This document shows positions 9,346 to 19,056 of a stretch of DNA of 32,698 nucleotides, one piece after another (position 1 is the first letter of the stretch; every line of letters begins with the position of its first letter). The stretch spans positions 1 through 32,698 of the forward strand of contig PJAB01000238.1 of the NCBI GenBank assembly GCA_002887195.1, written 5' to 3'. This DNA is from Chrysochromulina parva (Eukaryota > Haptophyta > Prymnesiales > Chrysochromulinaceae). A program made the position numbers and the translations under genes. The notes beneath the pieces are model-generated. The model was not told the DNA's origin. It did no database searches and saw only the letters and a program-made list of their open reading frames with translations.

Positions 9346-10148
9346 GCTCTGAGAGCTCCCCGGGTGGCGCATCCCAGCTGATTGCTTTTGAGAGTCCGTC
9401 TCGTTGTCACTTCCATTTTGCACCTAGACCCGAAATTGTCAGCGGCAGAGGCGTCGCACAGGTGGGGTTTAGGTGGCGATGAGACATGTGTCGACCCTGA
9501 TCCCTGCGAGTGGAGTGTGAGTCGTCGTTCTCGATCCGGCGTATTGAAAAACTTGGTCATTGGACTCGGCTTCCACAGGAAAGTCGAACGGGTGGCCGCG
9601 AGATGATGTGTGTGTACCTGCGACGACTGTTAACGCGTTCGTTATGGCTTATGCGTTCCCGCCGAGAACAGCCGCAACTAACAGGGTCGCGCAGGCGCCG
9701 CGGGTCCACGGACGCCGTCGCGAGCGCACCGGCGTCCGGCGAAACCGTCAAAGGGCGCGCAGGCACAGAGACAGTTGTGATGCACCAAATAATCGAATCG
9801 GACATCGCATCAGGCGCCGTTGTTGAAGCCGCTTCAAACCTGCGCCCAGAGGTGCATGGCGACCTGTTGATCGTGGCACGCGCCAAGACCATCAAAATAG
9901 TTGCTCCCGAAAGACTACCCAAAGACAACACGAAGATGGCTGACGTGTTCAGGTGCCGCATGTGACGTAACGGCAACGCCCGGCGGGGGTGCGCCATCAG
10001 CAGCACGGGTCCGGTCCGCGTCCAGTCGCGGCTGCCGTGGCCCGTGCGCGGGGTGCGGGTGCTGGGTGGCTTCGAGTTCCGAAAAGTTCCATCATTCAGC
10101 GGACCAGCGGTCAGCGCCGCCGGAATGATTCGAGGTCTCACGGGCCTA
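9346..10148. other. Intergenic between convergent genes
   Basis: About 800 bp between the membrane coiled-coil gene and the 3' end of the GT77 gene. Open frames exist on both strands, but none shows recognisable domains or the repeat-rich intron pattern of the neighbouring genes. No RNA gene was seen. Confidence 0.55.
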
Positions 10149-13100
10149 TCACGGGCCAGGCGTGGGCGTCCACGGCTTCTCAACGGTCCATACGCGCCCC
10201 CAGCGATCAGTGTGCGGCTGGTCCCACAGGAGATCATACCTGATGAGGGACGCAATCGGTCGCAATCAGCATGCATTCCCTCTCCCGGAGGGGCGAGCTG
10301 GCCAGCATGCACAGAAGAAGAGCACATACCAAAAATGACCGAAGCCGCCGCGCCGCTCCGCCTCGACGCAGCAGAAGCCGCCACCCAAATGGCGGATCGT
10401 CTCGTCGAATGGACCCCTCCGCACAGCCGAGAGGCGCACGCTGAATCCCTCGGGACGGAGCGAGGCAAAGTGCAGATGACGGCGCTGTGCATAGGGCTGC
10501 AGCTTGGCGCGCAGGGCGGCCTCGTCCATGACGGTCGCCGGTAGCTCGAGGCGCTCACGAGCACGCGCGCCCAGAGCACGTGGCGTCGGCTCGAGCGAAC
10601 GGGAGCCCACGTACCTGTGTGGGGAGGTGAGGGCGCCGTGATGAGCACTTGCATGCCAGCAGCGCCCAGAGGTTCGATCGAAGGGTTCGAGGCGGGAGCC
10701 CACGTACGTGTCGGGGGTGGACGGCACACACGCGGGCTCGCATCGGCGTACCTGATGAGCACAGCTATCAGAGGTCCTCAGAGGCACTCCTTTGCATCTC
10801 CATTGCATCTCCATTGCATCTCCATTGGTCTCTCAATTGCACTCAGTGCTCATCAGAGCTCATCAGTGCTCATCAGAGCTCATCAGTGCTCATCAGTGCT
10901 CATCAGTGCTCGTCAGAGCTCATCAGTGCTCATCAGTGCTCATCAGTGCTCATCAGAGCTCATCAGGGCTCATCAGTGCTCATCAGTGCTCATCAGGGCT
11001 CATCATCAGGGCTCATCAGGGCTCATCAGCAAGGCTCGCAGCGGCATACGGGTGCGTCGGGTACGCTGATGAGAACCGTCTGCTCGGGCAGGTGGGCGGT
11101 CGCCCAGGGCAGCGCGCGCCCGGCTCGGCGCGCCTGCGCGTTCGCAAAGAGCGAGAACTCGCGATAACGTACCTGTGCGGAGGTGAGGGCGCCGTGATGG
11201 GCACTTGCATGCAAAGAGCGAGAACTCGCGATAACGTACCTGTGCGGAGGTGAGGGCGCCGTGATGGGCACTTGCATGCAAAGAGCGAGAACTCGCGATC
11301 ACGTACCGGTAGCTGAGGGGTCTGAGGCATCACGCCTCTCAAGTAATGCATGCGCAGCACGTGGTCGGCCGGGCACCAGTAGGGCAGCGCCATCGCACAG
11401 CCGTTGGAGCCCACGCAGCGGACGCCCGAGTGCGCAAAGTTCGTCACCTGATGAGGGACGCAATCAGCATGCAATCAACATGCAATCAACATGCAATCAG
11501 CATGCAATCAGCATGCAATCAGTCGGAAGTGCGCAAAGTTCGTCACCGTCTCGACGCCGCAGAGGAAGCGCGGGAGGACGAGCGTCCTGTTGAGCACTTG
11601 CGCGAGCGCGAGCGCCGTGCGCACCTGCCGCACAGCTGACGGGCCTGATGAGGGACGCAATCAGCCGCAATCAGCATGCACTCCGAGATGCGAGCTGGCG
11701 AGCATGCAATGCAATCAGCCGCAATCAGCATGCACTCCGAGATGCGAGCGCCTGATGAGGGGCGCAATCAGCCGCAATCAGCATGCACTCCGAGATGCGA
11801 GCGCCGAGCGCACCTGCAGCAGCTGATGGTTGATCAGTCGGAAGTGCGCATGCACGAGCGGGTCGGCCACGCGCCTGATGAGGAACGCAATCAGCATGCC
11901 ATCAGAGACGCAATCAAGTTCGGAGCGGATCGGGCACGCGCCTGATGAGGGACGCAATCAGCATGTCCTCAGAGACGCACTCAGCACGCACTCAGCATGC
12001 ACTCAGCATGCACTCAGAGACGCAATCGTGTTCGGAGCGGATCGGGCACGCGCATGATGAGGGACGCAATCAGCATGCACTCAGAGACGCAATCGTGTTC
12101 GGAGCGGATCGGGCACGCGCATGTTGCGCTCAAGCGGTGCGAAAGCACGCCCCGAGAGGAGCGAAGGCGCCGTCGTGAGCTCGGCAGGTAGGTCGGGCTC
12201 GTACGAGAGCAGGCCGCCATCGGGCTCATAATGCTCGGGAGGGTCGAGGAGCCACAAGCCCGCCTCACGCATCCGATGGCGCTTGCCCGACTGATCGCAG
12301 TTCTGGAGGGTCAGATGGACGGCGTACGGCATGCAATCAGCATGCAATCAGCATGCAATCAGCATGCAATCAGATGGGCGGCGTACGGCATGCAATCAGC
12401 ATGCAATCAGATGGGCGACGTACGGCATGCAATCAGATGGACGGCGTAGGGCGGCGCGTGCCTGGAAGGTCAGATGGACGGCGTACGGCGGCGCGTGCGC
12501 GCCGCGCAGCGCGCGCTGCAGAAAGAAGACGTGGCCCGACGGGAACAAATGGTTGGGCAGCAAGCCGAGCTCGAGCGTGCCGTCGAACGCACCCATGAGC
12601 GCCGAGCCTGGGCGGGTGCGCAGCCCTCGGCGTACGAGCTGGTTGAGGCTCTGTTGGTCGTTCTTCCAGTTGGAGAAGGCGCCATCGGCGTCGAGTGCTT
12701 CACACCACGCGATCGCGAGCTTGCGCGCCGCCGGAAGGGCCACAAAGAGGCCTGTGTTCAATTCAGGGGTGAGGCCAAAGGAGGGATCTTCGAGACCCTC
12801 GGGCTGTGCCGCGAGCGATTGCGGGGACGAGCCGAAACCGTCCGTGTGGAAGAGGAGCTGGGCGCCCGCATGCAGCTGGCGCCGGAGGAAGGGCAGCGGG
12901 TCGCGCAGGAAGACGACGTCAGCGTCCGCGAAGAGGACCGTCGCATTGAGCTCGAGGAGCGTGCGTAGCAGCCGTGCCTTGGTGCGTCCCATGTGCGAGA
13001 ACCCCTCGCTTCCCCACTTGGCTTCGGCGGCGCCCAGCGCCGAGCGTAGTGGGTAGCAGCGCACGCCCGCAGCCGCAAGCCCACGCTCCGTCGGCGTGTC

Positions 13101-13571
13101 GGTCGCACCCACGAGCGACGAAGACCCCAGCTGGAGCGCGGCCAGGTGCGCGTACCAGTTGAGCGCAAAGTCGAGCTGCGCGTGGTTGGCAAAGGTGACG
13201 AACGTGACGCCGAGCTCGTTGGAAGCGCTCGCGGCGCCCACGGCAGCCGCATCGAGCGGCACGCAGGGCGCAGCAGGCGGCGCATCGACAGGCACGGCGG
13301 CAGGCACGCTGCGCTGCCAGAGCCGTTCGTCGTGCTGCTGGCCGTCGGGTGGCCGCCGTGGCAGTGAGTGCGTTGCGAGGACGGCGGAGAGTGATGCCGC
13401 ATAGGCATCGGACTCGGGCGTCGAAATCAAGGTCACTGCTGCTGCGGCGGTGGCGGCCGGTGAGAGATCGCGCGACAGTGACGAATATTCTCGGAGCAGC
13501 GTGAGCGACGTGAGGCCGATGGCGAGCACGAGAGAGAGACGCTTCGCCATTGCGGGTCGTGAATTCCGCAA
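10149..13571 (-). CDS. GT77-like (nucleotide-diphospho-sugar transferase) type II Golgi enzyme, 9 exons
   Basis: Exons: 13571-12462, 12302-12121, 11874-11814, 11624-11547, 11447-11307, 11172-11050, 10751-10708, 10614-10330 and 10239-10149. All phases match and give 704 residues ending at TGA. The N-terminus has a short basic tail and one hydrophobic anchor (LSLVLAIGLTSLTLL), typical of Golgi type II enzymes; an ATG at 13550 is an alternative start. The catalytic region has a DxD motif, FADADVVFLRDP, with Asp216/Asp218. GT77/Nucleotid_trans hallmarks follow: NTGLFVA, NDQQSLNQL, GKRHRMREAGLWLLDPPEHY, LPYWCPADHV and the C-terminal WYDLLWDQPHTDRWGRVW. Relatives add arabinose, xylose or galactose to wall or glycoprotein glycans. 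The donor sugar here is not known. Confidence 0.88.
10240..10329 (-). repeat. GT77 intron 8
   Basis: Sense donor gtatgtgc, acceptor gcgtccctcatcag. It starts gtatgtgctc while the next exon starts gtatgatctc. Its 3' half holds gcatgctgattgcgaccgat, with the CTGAT core. Confidence 0.7.
10615..10707 (-). repeat. GT77 intron 7, begins with a 15-nt copy of the next exon
   Basis: Sense donor gtacgtgggctcccg; the next exon begins with the same 15 bases. The rest, including gcatgcaagtgctcatcacg and gcgccctcacctcc before the acceptor, is shared with intron 5 of the same gene, so one module has been used twice. Confidence 0.75.
10752..11049 (-). repeat. GT77 intron 6, tandem 10-bp gctcatcagt array
   Basis: The longest array in the gene. 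About 20 units of tgctcatcag (sense CTGATGAGCA) lie at 10848-11030, next to three gcatctccat units. The intron begins gtatgccgctgcgagcc and the next exon begins gtacgccgatgcgagcc. Confidence 0.8.
11173..11306 (-). repeat. GT77 intron 5, two complete 67-bp modules
   Basis: Two tandem 67-bp modules, each starting gta-cgt-(g/t)at-cgcgagttct and ending ctccgcacag, stand before the exon, which starts with the same 29 nt. The inner module boundary is therefore a complete decoy acceptor/donor pair. The 67-bp length shifts the frame if the inner acceptor is used. Confidence 0.8.
11448..11546 (-). repeat. GT77 intron 4, gcatgctgatt array
   Basis: Begins gtgacgaactttgcgcact; the next exon begins with the same 19 bases. 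The interior is five 11-bp units of gcatgctgatt/gcatgttgatt. It ends gcgtccctcatcag. Confidence 0.85.
11625..11813 (-). repeat. GT77 intron 3, three ~55-bp modules
   Basis: Sense start gtgcgctcggcgctcgc, the next exon gtgcgcacggcgctcgc. Three modules carry ctcgcatctcggagtgcatg followed by ctgattgcggctgattgc. Two of them end in a ccctcatcag site, but the functional acceptor inferred from the frame is the later gtgcggcag. Confidence 0.75.
11875..12120 (-). repeat. GT77 intron 2, three exon-start copies, GC donor
   Basis: Three copies of gcgcgtgcccgatccgctcc lie in the intron, while the exon itself starts gcgcgtggccgacccgctc. The intron copies match one another better than they match the exon. 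Each copy is followed by gattgcgtctctga and gcatgctga units. The donor is GC, in CAT|gcgcgt. Confidence 0.75.
12303..12461 (-). repeat. GT77 intron 1, gcatgctgatt units and exon-end copies, GC donor
   Basis: The donor is TTCCAG|gcacgc. Copies of the upstream exon end (gccgtacgccgtccatctga) recur about four times between gcatgctgattgcatgctga units; the last copy leads into the acceptor ctccag. The join gives HLTFQ|NCDQSGKRHR, which fits the family. Confidence 0.75.
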
Positions 13572-13703
13572 CCCACGGCTGCTTCGATTGTGACCCTAAA
13601 CGATTTTCTGTTCGATGAACCAAAGAGACGCTTTTTCGCTAGAAGCGTGCGCGTTCACATGAACAGAGGACCTCCTTCGCGTTTGATTTTTTTTCGGCAC
13701 ATC

Positions 13704-14361
13704 ATGGTGCTCGCCTCGTACTGCTTCGACGACGACGACGCGGCCACGCACGACCTCTGCGGCGGCATCGAGTCGGACGAGTGCGTGGGGCTCGAGTCCG
13801 ATACCGCCGACGGCTGCTCTTGGCAAGATGAGTTTACAAAGCTCGAAGCGGAGCTCGGGCTGGAGCCGCCGGTGCGTCGCCCGGACGGAGCGCTCGATCG
13901 AGCGCTCCTCGACGTGCTCGTGAGCACAGCCAACGTTCGCAAGCGCCCTCCACCGCCCGCGCCTCGTGCCTCCTCGGCACCGCCTCGCGGAGTCGCGCTC
14001 GTCGTGCCCGTGGCCGGCACCTGCGGCGGAAAGTCGGCTGACGTCGTTCGCTCCCAAGACGACAACACGCCCAGAGACGGCTGGTACAGTGCGCCAAAGA
14101 CTTGTGCCGACATGGGCCAGGGGATGAACATGGACAAACGGCGTTGCCGGCAGCTCCACCGCGACGACTTCATGGCGGGCATCGCCACCTTCCGAACGCA
14201 GCGACAGCACGAGCTGCCGCCGCCGCCGCCGCCGCCCACGCTTGCGCCGACGCTACCGCCGCCACCGTCGCAGCAGCCACGGCTCGTCGGGTCGTGGGGC
14301 GCCCCACCGCCAAGCGTACGCCGCCCCTCGTCGAGCAGCAGCAGCGGAAGCGGCGGCGGCA

Positions 14362-14396
<35 letters not shown>

Positions 14397-15731
14397 AGCG
14401 GCGGTGGCGGCGGTGGCGGCGGCGGCAGCGGCGGTGGCGGCTCGCTCGGCGACAGCGGCGTGAGCGGCTGGGTTCGGAAGCGGCCGCTGCTGGCTCATGA
14501 GCTCGCCAGCGGAGAGTTTGACGCGGTCAGTGTGGGGGCAGGCGGTACGGTGACCACGCACTGCTGCCTGATGAAGCCGGACCTCCGGCGCATGTTCCTG
14601 CGCCATTCGACCTTTGCGCCCACCGGCGGCGTCTTTGACGACGCCGCCGCCTCCGCTGCCGTGTACGCCGGCGCGTGCTCGCCCCTCGTCGCCGCGGCAC
14701 TGCGTGGCGGGCGGGGCACGTTGGTCATGTACGGGCAGACCGGATCGGGCAAGACGATGACGATGACGCACCTGATGCAGCTTGCGGCGGATCACCTCTT
14801 CAGTGTGAATTCACACCTCTTCAGCGCCCACGACGGCGCCAACGCCGAACCTTCCAATGGCGCTCCTCGCACTACCGCCGCCGCCGCCGCTGGCGCCACC
14901 CAACGCGCCGTACAGGTGGAGGTGACGGCGGTTGAGGTGGCCGGCCGCCGGTGTATCGACCTCAACTCGCGTCGTGAGTGCAAGGTGCTCCAGACGACGG
15001 AAGGCGGGGCCAAGATCCCTGAAGCTACCTCCTTTGTCGCCACCTCGGCCGGCTCACTGGCAGCGTACCTGCAGCGCATGCTCAAGTCGCGCACGACGGA
15101 GGCCACGGCGGCGAACGCCACGTCGTCGCGCTCCCATGCCCTCCTCCGCCTGCGCATCTTGCGTTCCGAGACGGGCGGACCGATGGGGGTCGCCCACGAC
15201 GGCGCTCACGACGGCGCTCGGACCGGCGCTCACGACGGCGCTCACGACGGCGCTCGGACCGGCGCTCGTGGCGGCGGTGGGGTGCTCACCCTTCTCGACT
15301 GCGCCGGCTCCGAATGGGCGAATGACTCGGACGCGCACGGCGCACAGCGTCGTCGCGAGGGCGCCGAGATCAACGCCTCGTTGCATGCGCTCAAGCAGTG
15401 CGTGCGCGCGCGCGCCGAGAAGCTGCGAGCCGAGGCGCGTGGCGCGACGTACAACGGCCACGTGCCCTACCGGGAAGCGACCCTCACGAGGCTCCTCCGC
15501 GAGTCGTTCGAAACGGACGGCGCCCGGGACGGCGCGAGTTCCGTCAAGCTCGCGATGGTCGGGTGCGTCTCGCCGGGCGCGGCCGATACCGAGCACTCAA
15601 TTTCGACGCTGCGCACGATCATGGAGCTCGGCGGCGCCACCGGCGAGGAATGCACCACCACCACGCAGGACGTGCCACGCCTCCGGGCGCTCAATACGGC
15701 GCTCGTGGCCGCCGAGTCCGCACGGTCGTAG
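13704..15731 (+). CDS. Divergent kinesin, kinesin-13-like motor
   Basis: A single open exon of 675 residues from the ATG at 13704 (another in-frame ATG lies at 13659). The N-terminal 250 residues are low complexity, with poly-Pro and a long poly-Gly tract (about 14350-14450). The motor domain starts at about residue 255: VRKRPLLAHE (first strand), P-loop YGQTGSGKTMTM at 343, switch I NATSSRSH at 471, switch II LLDCAGSE near 530, then INASLHALKQCVRA, VPYREATLTRLL and the terminal helix. Cys replaces the usual Leu in DLAGSE. A repeated insert GAHDGAHDGART lies before switch II. The internal-motor layout and RKRPL start suggest kinesin-13, the microtubule-depolymerising family that also regulates flagellar length. 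Almost nothing follows the motor, which is unusual for that family. Confidence 0.88.
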
Positions 15732-15764
15732 AGGGGAGGCGAGATCGCTCGTCGGCACCGGCCG

Positions 15765-15925
15765 CCGACCTCGTCTGATCTCGCCTCCTCTCGTCTGATC
15801 TCGTCTGATCTCGCCTTCTCTCGTCTGAGCTGCACGTCCTCCCTCGTCGAGAGGAGGTGAGCTCAGACGAGCTCAGACGAGGTCGGCGAGATCAGACGTG
15901 CTCCCTCGTCGAGAGGAGGCGAGGG
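15765..15925. repeat. Direct and inverted repeat block downstream of the kinesin
   Basis: Several cgtctgatctcgcc units on the plus strand (15772-15828) face reverse-complement units gagctcagacga and gcgagatcagacg (15858-15897). Ctccctcgtcgagaggagg occurs twice (about 15839 and 15901). The halves could pair into a long imperfect hairpin in the 3' UTR. Confidence 0.7.
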
Positions 15926-15969
15926 CGCACGTTGGGGTCTTGCTCTGTCGAGCCCTCTCGCGAACAACC

Positions 15970-16070
15970 GTGGTCGATGGACGATCACGATGGTCGATGG
16001 ACGATGCTGTCGATGGTCGATGATCAAGAGGCAATGGTCGATGGACGATGGAAGATGGTCGATACTGTCG
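15970..16070. repeat. gatggtcgatggac tandem repeat
   Basis: Seven or so imperfect units of atggtcgatggacgat in non-coding DNA between the convergent kinesin and IQ-motif genes. Confidence 0.75.
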
Positions 16071-16995
16071 GCTGAGAGGCGATGTGTGCCTCAAGAACCT
16101 CGAGGTGTCGGCACGCGCGATGCCGCTTGCCGGGCGCTCTGCGGGTGTGAGCGATTAACGACGGGTAAGGGTATACGCTAGTATTACCCGGGACCAGGGG
16201 ACCTACTCAATTTGCACGGTGTCGGAGGCGTGTGCCGGAAGTTTCGCCGGTCGCTTCGCGTCATTTATTTGTATTTGCCTAGGAGCTACCGCCGCGGTCC
16301 GCGCTCCGGACCACCGGTCCGGACCCGCCGGGTGCTGCGCATTCTCCGCGCGACTCCGCATACTTTGTTATGCGGTACTTTTATAGCGAGTTGATCTCGA
16401 TTCTCGTCGTCTGAACGTCTCGAGATGTGCTTGCTCTCTTGATCTCGTGCGCGATGCGCGTCCGTGTGTACCGGGTTCGATACCGCGGGTAGCCTCCTTG
16501 TAGTAGCCTCCTACCTGTGTCCACACACATTGACTCGACTTGCAGACTGCCTCTCCACGTCTCAACTCGGCCTCCGCGGGTGCATCTACAGTGGCTCCTC
16601 GTTAACGTCATACATGTATAGGAGCAGGCTCCTCGCTCCTGAACAGCTCTCCGTCTCCTGAAATCCACCAGGCTCCGCCTAACCCTAAGGCTAGCCTGAG
16701 GCTCCGCCTGGAATTGATTCGTCACATTGTGTGGTGGTGATTGGTACCGTTTCGGGTGGAACGAGCTGAGTGGGACATGGTTTTGAGTGGGATGGCGGCT
16801 AGATGGCGGTTTTGATGGTTCCAACCCGCGTGGTGCTGTCCTTGGTGGTGTCCGTGCCGACCCTCCCCTGGCTCTCGTGATGGCCTTCGCTGTCTCGATG
16901 CGTGTGCGGGCGTCTCGGCGACGTGCTGAGTCGACCCAGAGGTCGACGTTCAGGTCGTGTGGCGGTTAGTGTGGCGGGCTGGCATCAGGCTGGCT

Positions 16996-18744
16996 TTACT
17001 GGCGTCGACGTAGCTGCGCCACCGCCGTCGGTGGTGGCAGGGGCGGCAGGGTCGGGAATGGCGATTGTTCGACGTCTCCAAGCCGCTCCGCTCTCGACCT
17101 TGGCTGTCTGCCTCCGCTTGGGGCGACGCTGACGAGCCGCCGTCGAGTTGGCGACGTCCCATCTAACGTCCCATGATCGATGGTGCGGTCGGATTCAATG
17201 AAACGTGGCGACAGGGAGCCGTTCCACCCACCAGGCTGCCCCACGCCATGACCATGCGTTCGAATTGATGTTCGTGGACTTCGTGTTTCAAGAGCCCGCG
17301 CCGAGCGAACATGCCACCCTGACCCAGCTGTCGAGTACGTGCTTGCTTTTATGCTTGCTTGCGCCGACGCCTTGCCCGCATTGGTCGTCGGCATTCGAAG
17401 TGCTACATTGAGGAGGGCCACAGTGGGCAGCAGCATGATGGGCAGCATTGTTCCGGACAGCTGCACGTCGTCGTCCTTCTCGCGCGTTGGCATCGGGAGG
17501 CGACGTCTTGGTGGAATGTTGGCTTGACGAGGCCGCAGTGGTGGCGACGGTCCACTATAGAGGGCTGCTGTTAGGGCTTCTGCCTGTGCTCCTGCCTCAT
17601 AACCTGCCTCAAACCGGCCATCAACTTGGGCTCTGACTAGGGCTCGAGCTCCCACCCGACCAGATCCCGGTGCCCGATCAGAGGACACCCATCGTCCCAC
17701 CGTGCTCGCCCGAGGTGTGTCAACCGCATGATCTTCGCGATCGCCCCAGTCGAGCGCCTCGAGCTGGCTATTGAGAGCGTGGTCGCCGTCCGAAGTTCGC
17801 CATACTCCCTGCTCCCTCAGCCGTGTGTCAACCGCATCTTTGCGAGCGCCCCAGTCGAGCGCCTCGAGCTGGCTGTTGAGGGATTGGTCACCGTCCGAAG
17901 TTCGCCAAACTCCCTCCGAGCGCTTGCGCTCCTTTGCACGCTCGGACGCCGGTGGCTTCACATAAGGCTTCACAAGCTTGCTCACTCGTTGTTCGCGCAC
18001 GGCCACACCACGTGCACGCGCCTGAATGCGCGTCGCCGCCTCCTTCTTGACCTTGAAGGCCATCGTCTTCTGCCTCTTACGCGTCGACTTTTGGATCGAC
18101 ACAGCCGCGCGCCGCTGCTTGTGCTCGCCGCTGCGCCGCATGCGCTCCTCCTGGCTCGGCATCTTCTTCTCAAACGTCGCGCTGTCGAAGCAGCTCTCGT
18201 GCAGCCGACGTAAAAAGGAGACGTACTCGGCGGGCTCGACGGTATCTGTCCACATGTCGACGAGCTCAAACAGACTGTCGTTGAACTGGGAGCGCGTGAG
18301 ATGGCCCTGGCCGCCCGACTCCTCATCCCACGCCTCCTCGACGAGACGCACGAGCTCCGCTTCCTCCCAGTCCTCCGACTCAAATTCGAAGATGGCTTGC
18401 GAAACGCGGACGTAGATGTTAACGTACACCTGCTTTGACATCGCCGTCGGGCGCTCCGATCCCGAATGCGATCCCGAGCGTTCAAAGGCCGAGTCCCACC
18501 AGACATCAAGCCAGTGGTACACCTCCTTATTCGTCCGATTTTTGTAGCGAGCCTCGATTGATGCGCTCGAGTACAGGGCCTTGTCGCCTTGCTCCCACTT
18601 GTGAAGAGATTGGAGTTGCTCCTGGGTCTCAGCTTCCAGGACGATCAACGAACCGAGGGGGCAGCACAGGTGTGACAGGCGCCGTATGTGGATTCGCTTC
18701 AGGATCACCCCCGCCACACTCACCGCCGCAAGCGAGGCCAGCAT
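16996..18744 (-). CDS. IQ-motif protein, axonemal-type, family not named
   Basis: A 582-residue frame from ATG 18744; MSKQVYVNIYVRV at about 18441 is a plausible shorter start. The conserved-looking core is acidic and aromatic: VSQAIFEFESEDWEEAELV, then SQFNDSLFELVDMWTDTVEP and AEYVSFLRRLHESC. An EF-hand-like helical region seems likely, and I associate this type of segment with ciliary proteins from memory without naming a family. An IQ motif follows (ATRIQARARGVAVRE). Two 36-residue repeats, GVWRTSDGD[Q/H]..LNSQLEALDWG, lie at about 17714-17925. The C-terminal 230 residues (below about 17690) have no conserved features and may be over-predicted. The gene is divergent from the homeodomain gene. 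Confidence 0.72.
   Translation of the reverse strand: MLASLAAVSVAGVILKRIHIRRLSHLCCPLGSLIVLEAETQEQLQSLHKWEQGDKALYSSASIEARYKNRTNKEVYHWLDVWWDSAFERSGSHSGSERPTAMSKQVYVNIYVRVSQAIFEFESEDWEEAELVRLVEEAWDEESGGQGHLTRSQFNDSLFELVDMWTDTVEPAEYVSFLRRLHESCFDSATFEKKMPSQEERMRRSGEHKQRRAAVSIQKSTRKRQKTMAFKVKKEAATRIQARARGVAVREQRVSKLVKPYVKPPASERAKERKRSEGVWRTSDGDQSLNSQLEALDWGARKDAVDTRLREQGVWRTSDGDHALNSQLEALDWGDREDHAVDTPRASTVGRWVSSDRAPGSGRVGARALVRAQVDGRFEAGYEAGAQAEALTAALYSGPSPPLRPRQANIPPRRRLPMPTREKDDDVQLSGTMLPIMLLPTVALLNVALRMPTTNAGKASAQASIKASTYSTAGSGWHVRSARALETRSPRTSIRTHGHGVGQPGGWNGSLSPRFIESDRTIDHGTLDGTSPTRRRLVSVAPSGGRQPRSRAERLGDVEQSPFPTLPPLPPPTAVAQLRRRQ
17714..17925 (-). repeat. In-frame 108-bp tandem duplication
   Basis: Two copies with a period of about 108 bp (36 codons), both containing ccagtcgagcgcctcgagct and cgtccgaagttcgcca on the plus strand. 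A recent coding duplication in the IQ-motif gene. Confidence 0.8.
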
Positions 18745-19056
18745 AATTGACGAGAGTGTGATCCGAGGTTCATAAAAGTAACGGTGATAACGGAGAAGTC
18801 TTCATGCTCAAAAAGAGACAATGCATGTGCATCCTATCTGGCCGCCGACGTATTGAACAATTCATTCTCGGTGATGCTTCGATCAATCGCGTTGATACCC
18901 GGTACGGGTCTCTGGGAAGGTCTCAAGACTTCTCGTCAAGCGCTCGCATTTCTCAATAGAGTCTTGGTCGTGATCAAGCACAGTGGAGACCGGTCGAAAG
19001 GTGCTGAGACAGTGCCGGAGGGAGCGGGCCGGCTCTCCTTCCCCTCCAGCATCGCG

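Larger units (their letters stand above)
15732..16995. other. Intergenic between convergent genes, with repeats
   Basis: Between the kinesin stop and the end of the IQ-motif gene. It holds the tctgatctcg inverted repeat block, a gatggtcgatggac array, and at 16671-16712 a twice-repeated aggctccgcct. Open frames here show no recognisable domain. No RNA gene was identified. Confidence 0.6.

Noticed and set aside
9557..10762. Long 401-codon open frame on the minus strand
   Set aside because: It runs across the spliced GT77 exons in another frame, contains no domain and is rich in Arg/Pro/Ala; a GC-rich shadow.
16676..16700. Telomere-like aaccctaa
   Set aside because: A single occurrence, not tandem, in ordinary intergenic DNA.
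16381..16824. 147-codon minus-strand frame
   Set aside because: Arg/Ser/Thr-rich, no hydrophobic core or motif, and no neighbouring exon that would continue it.
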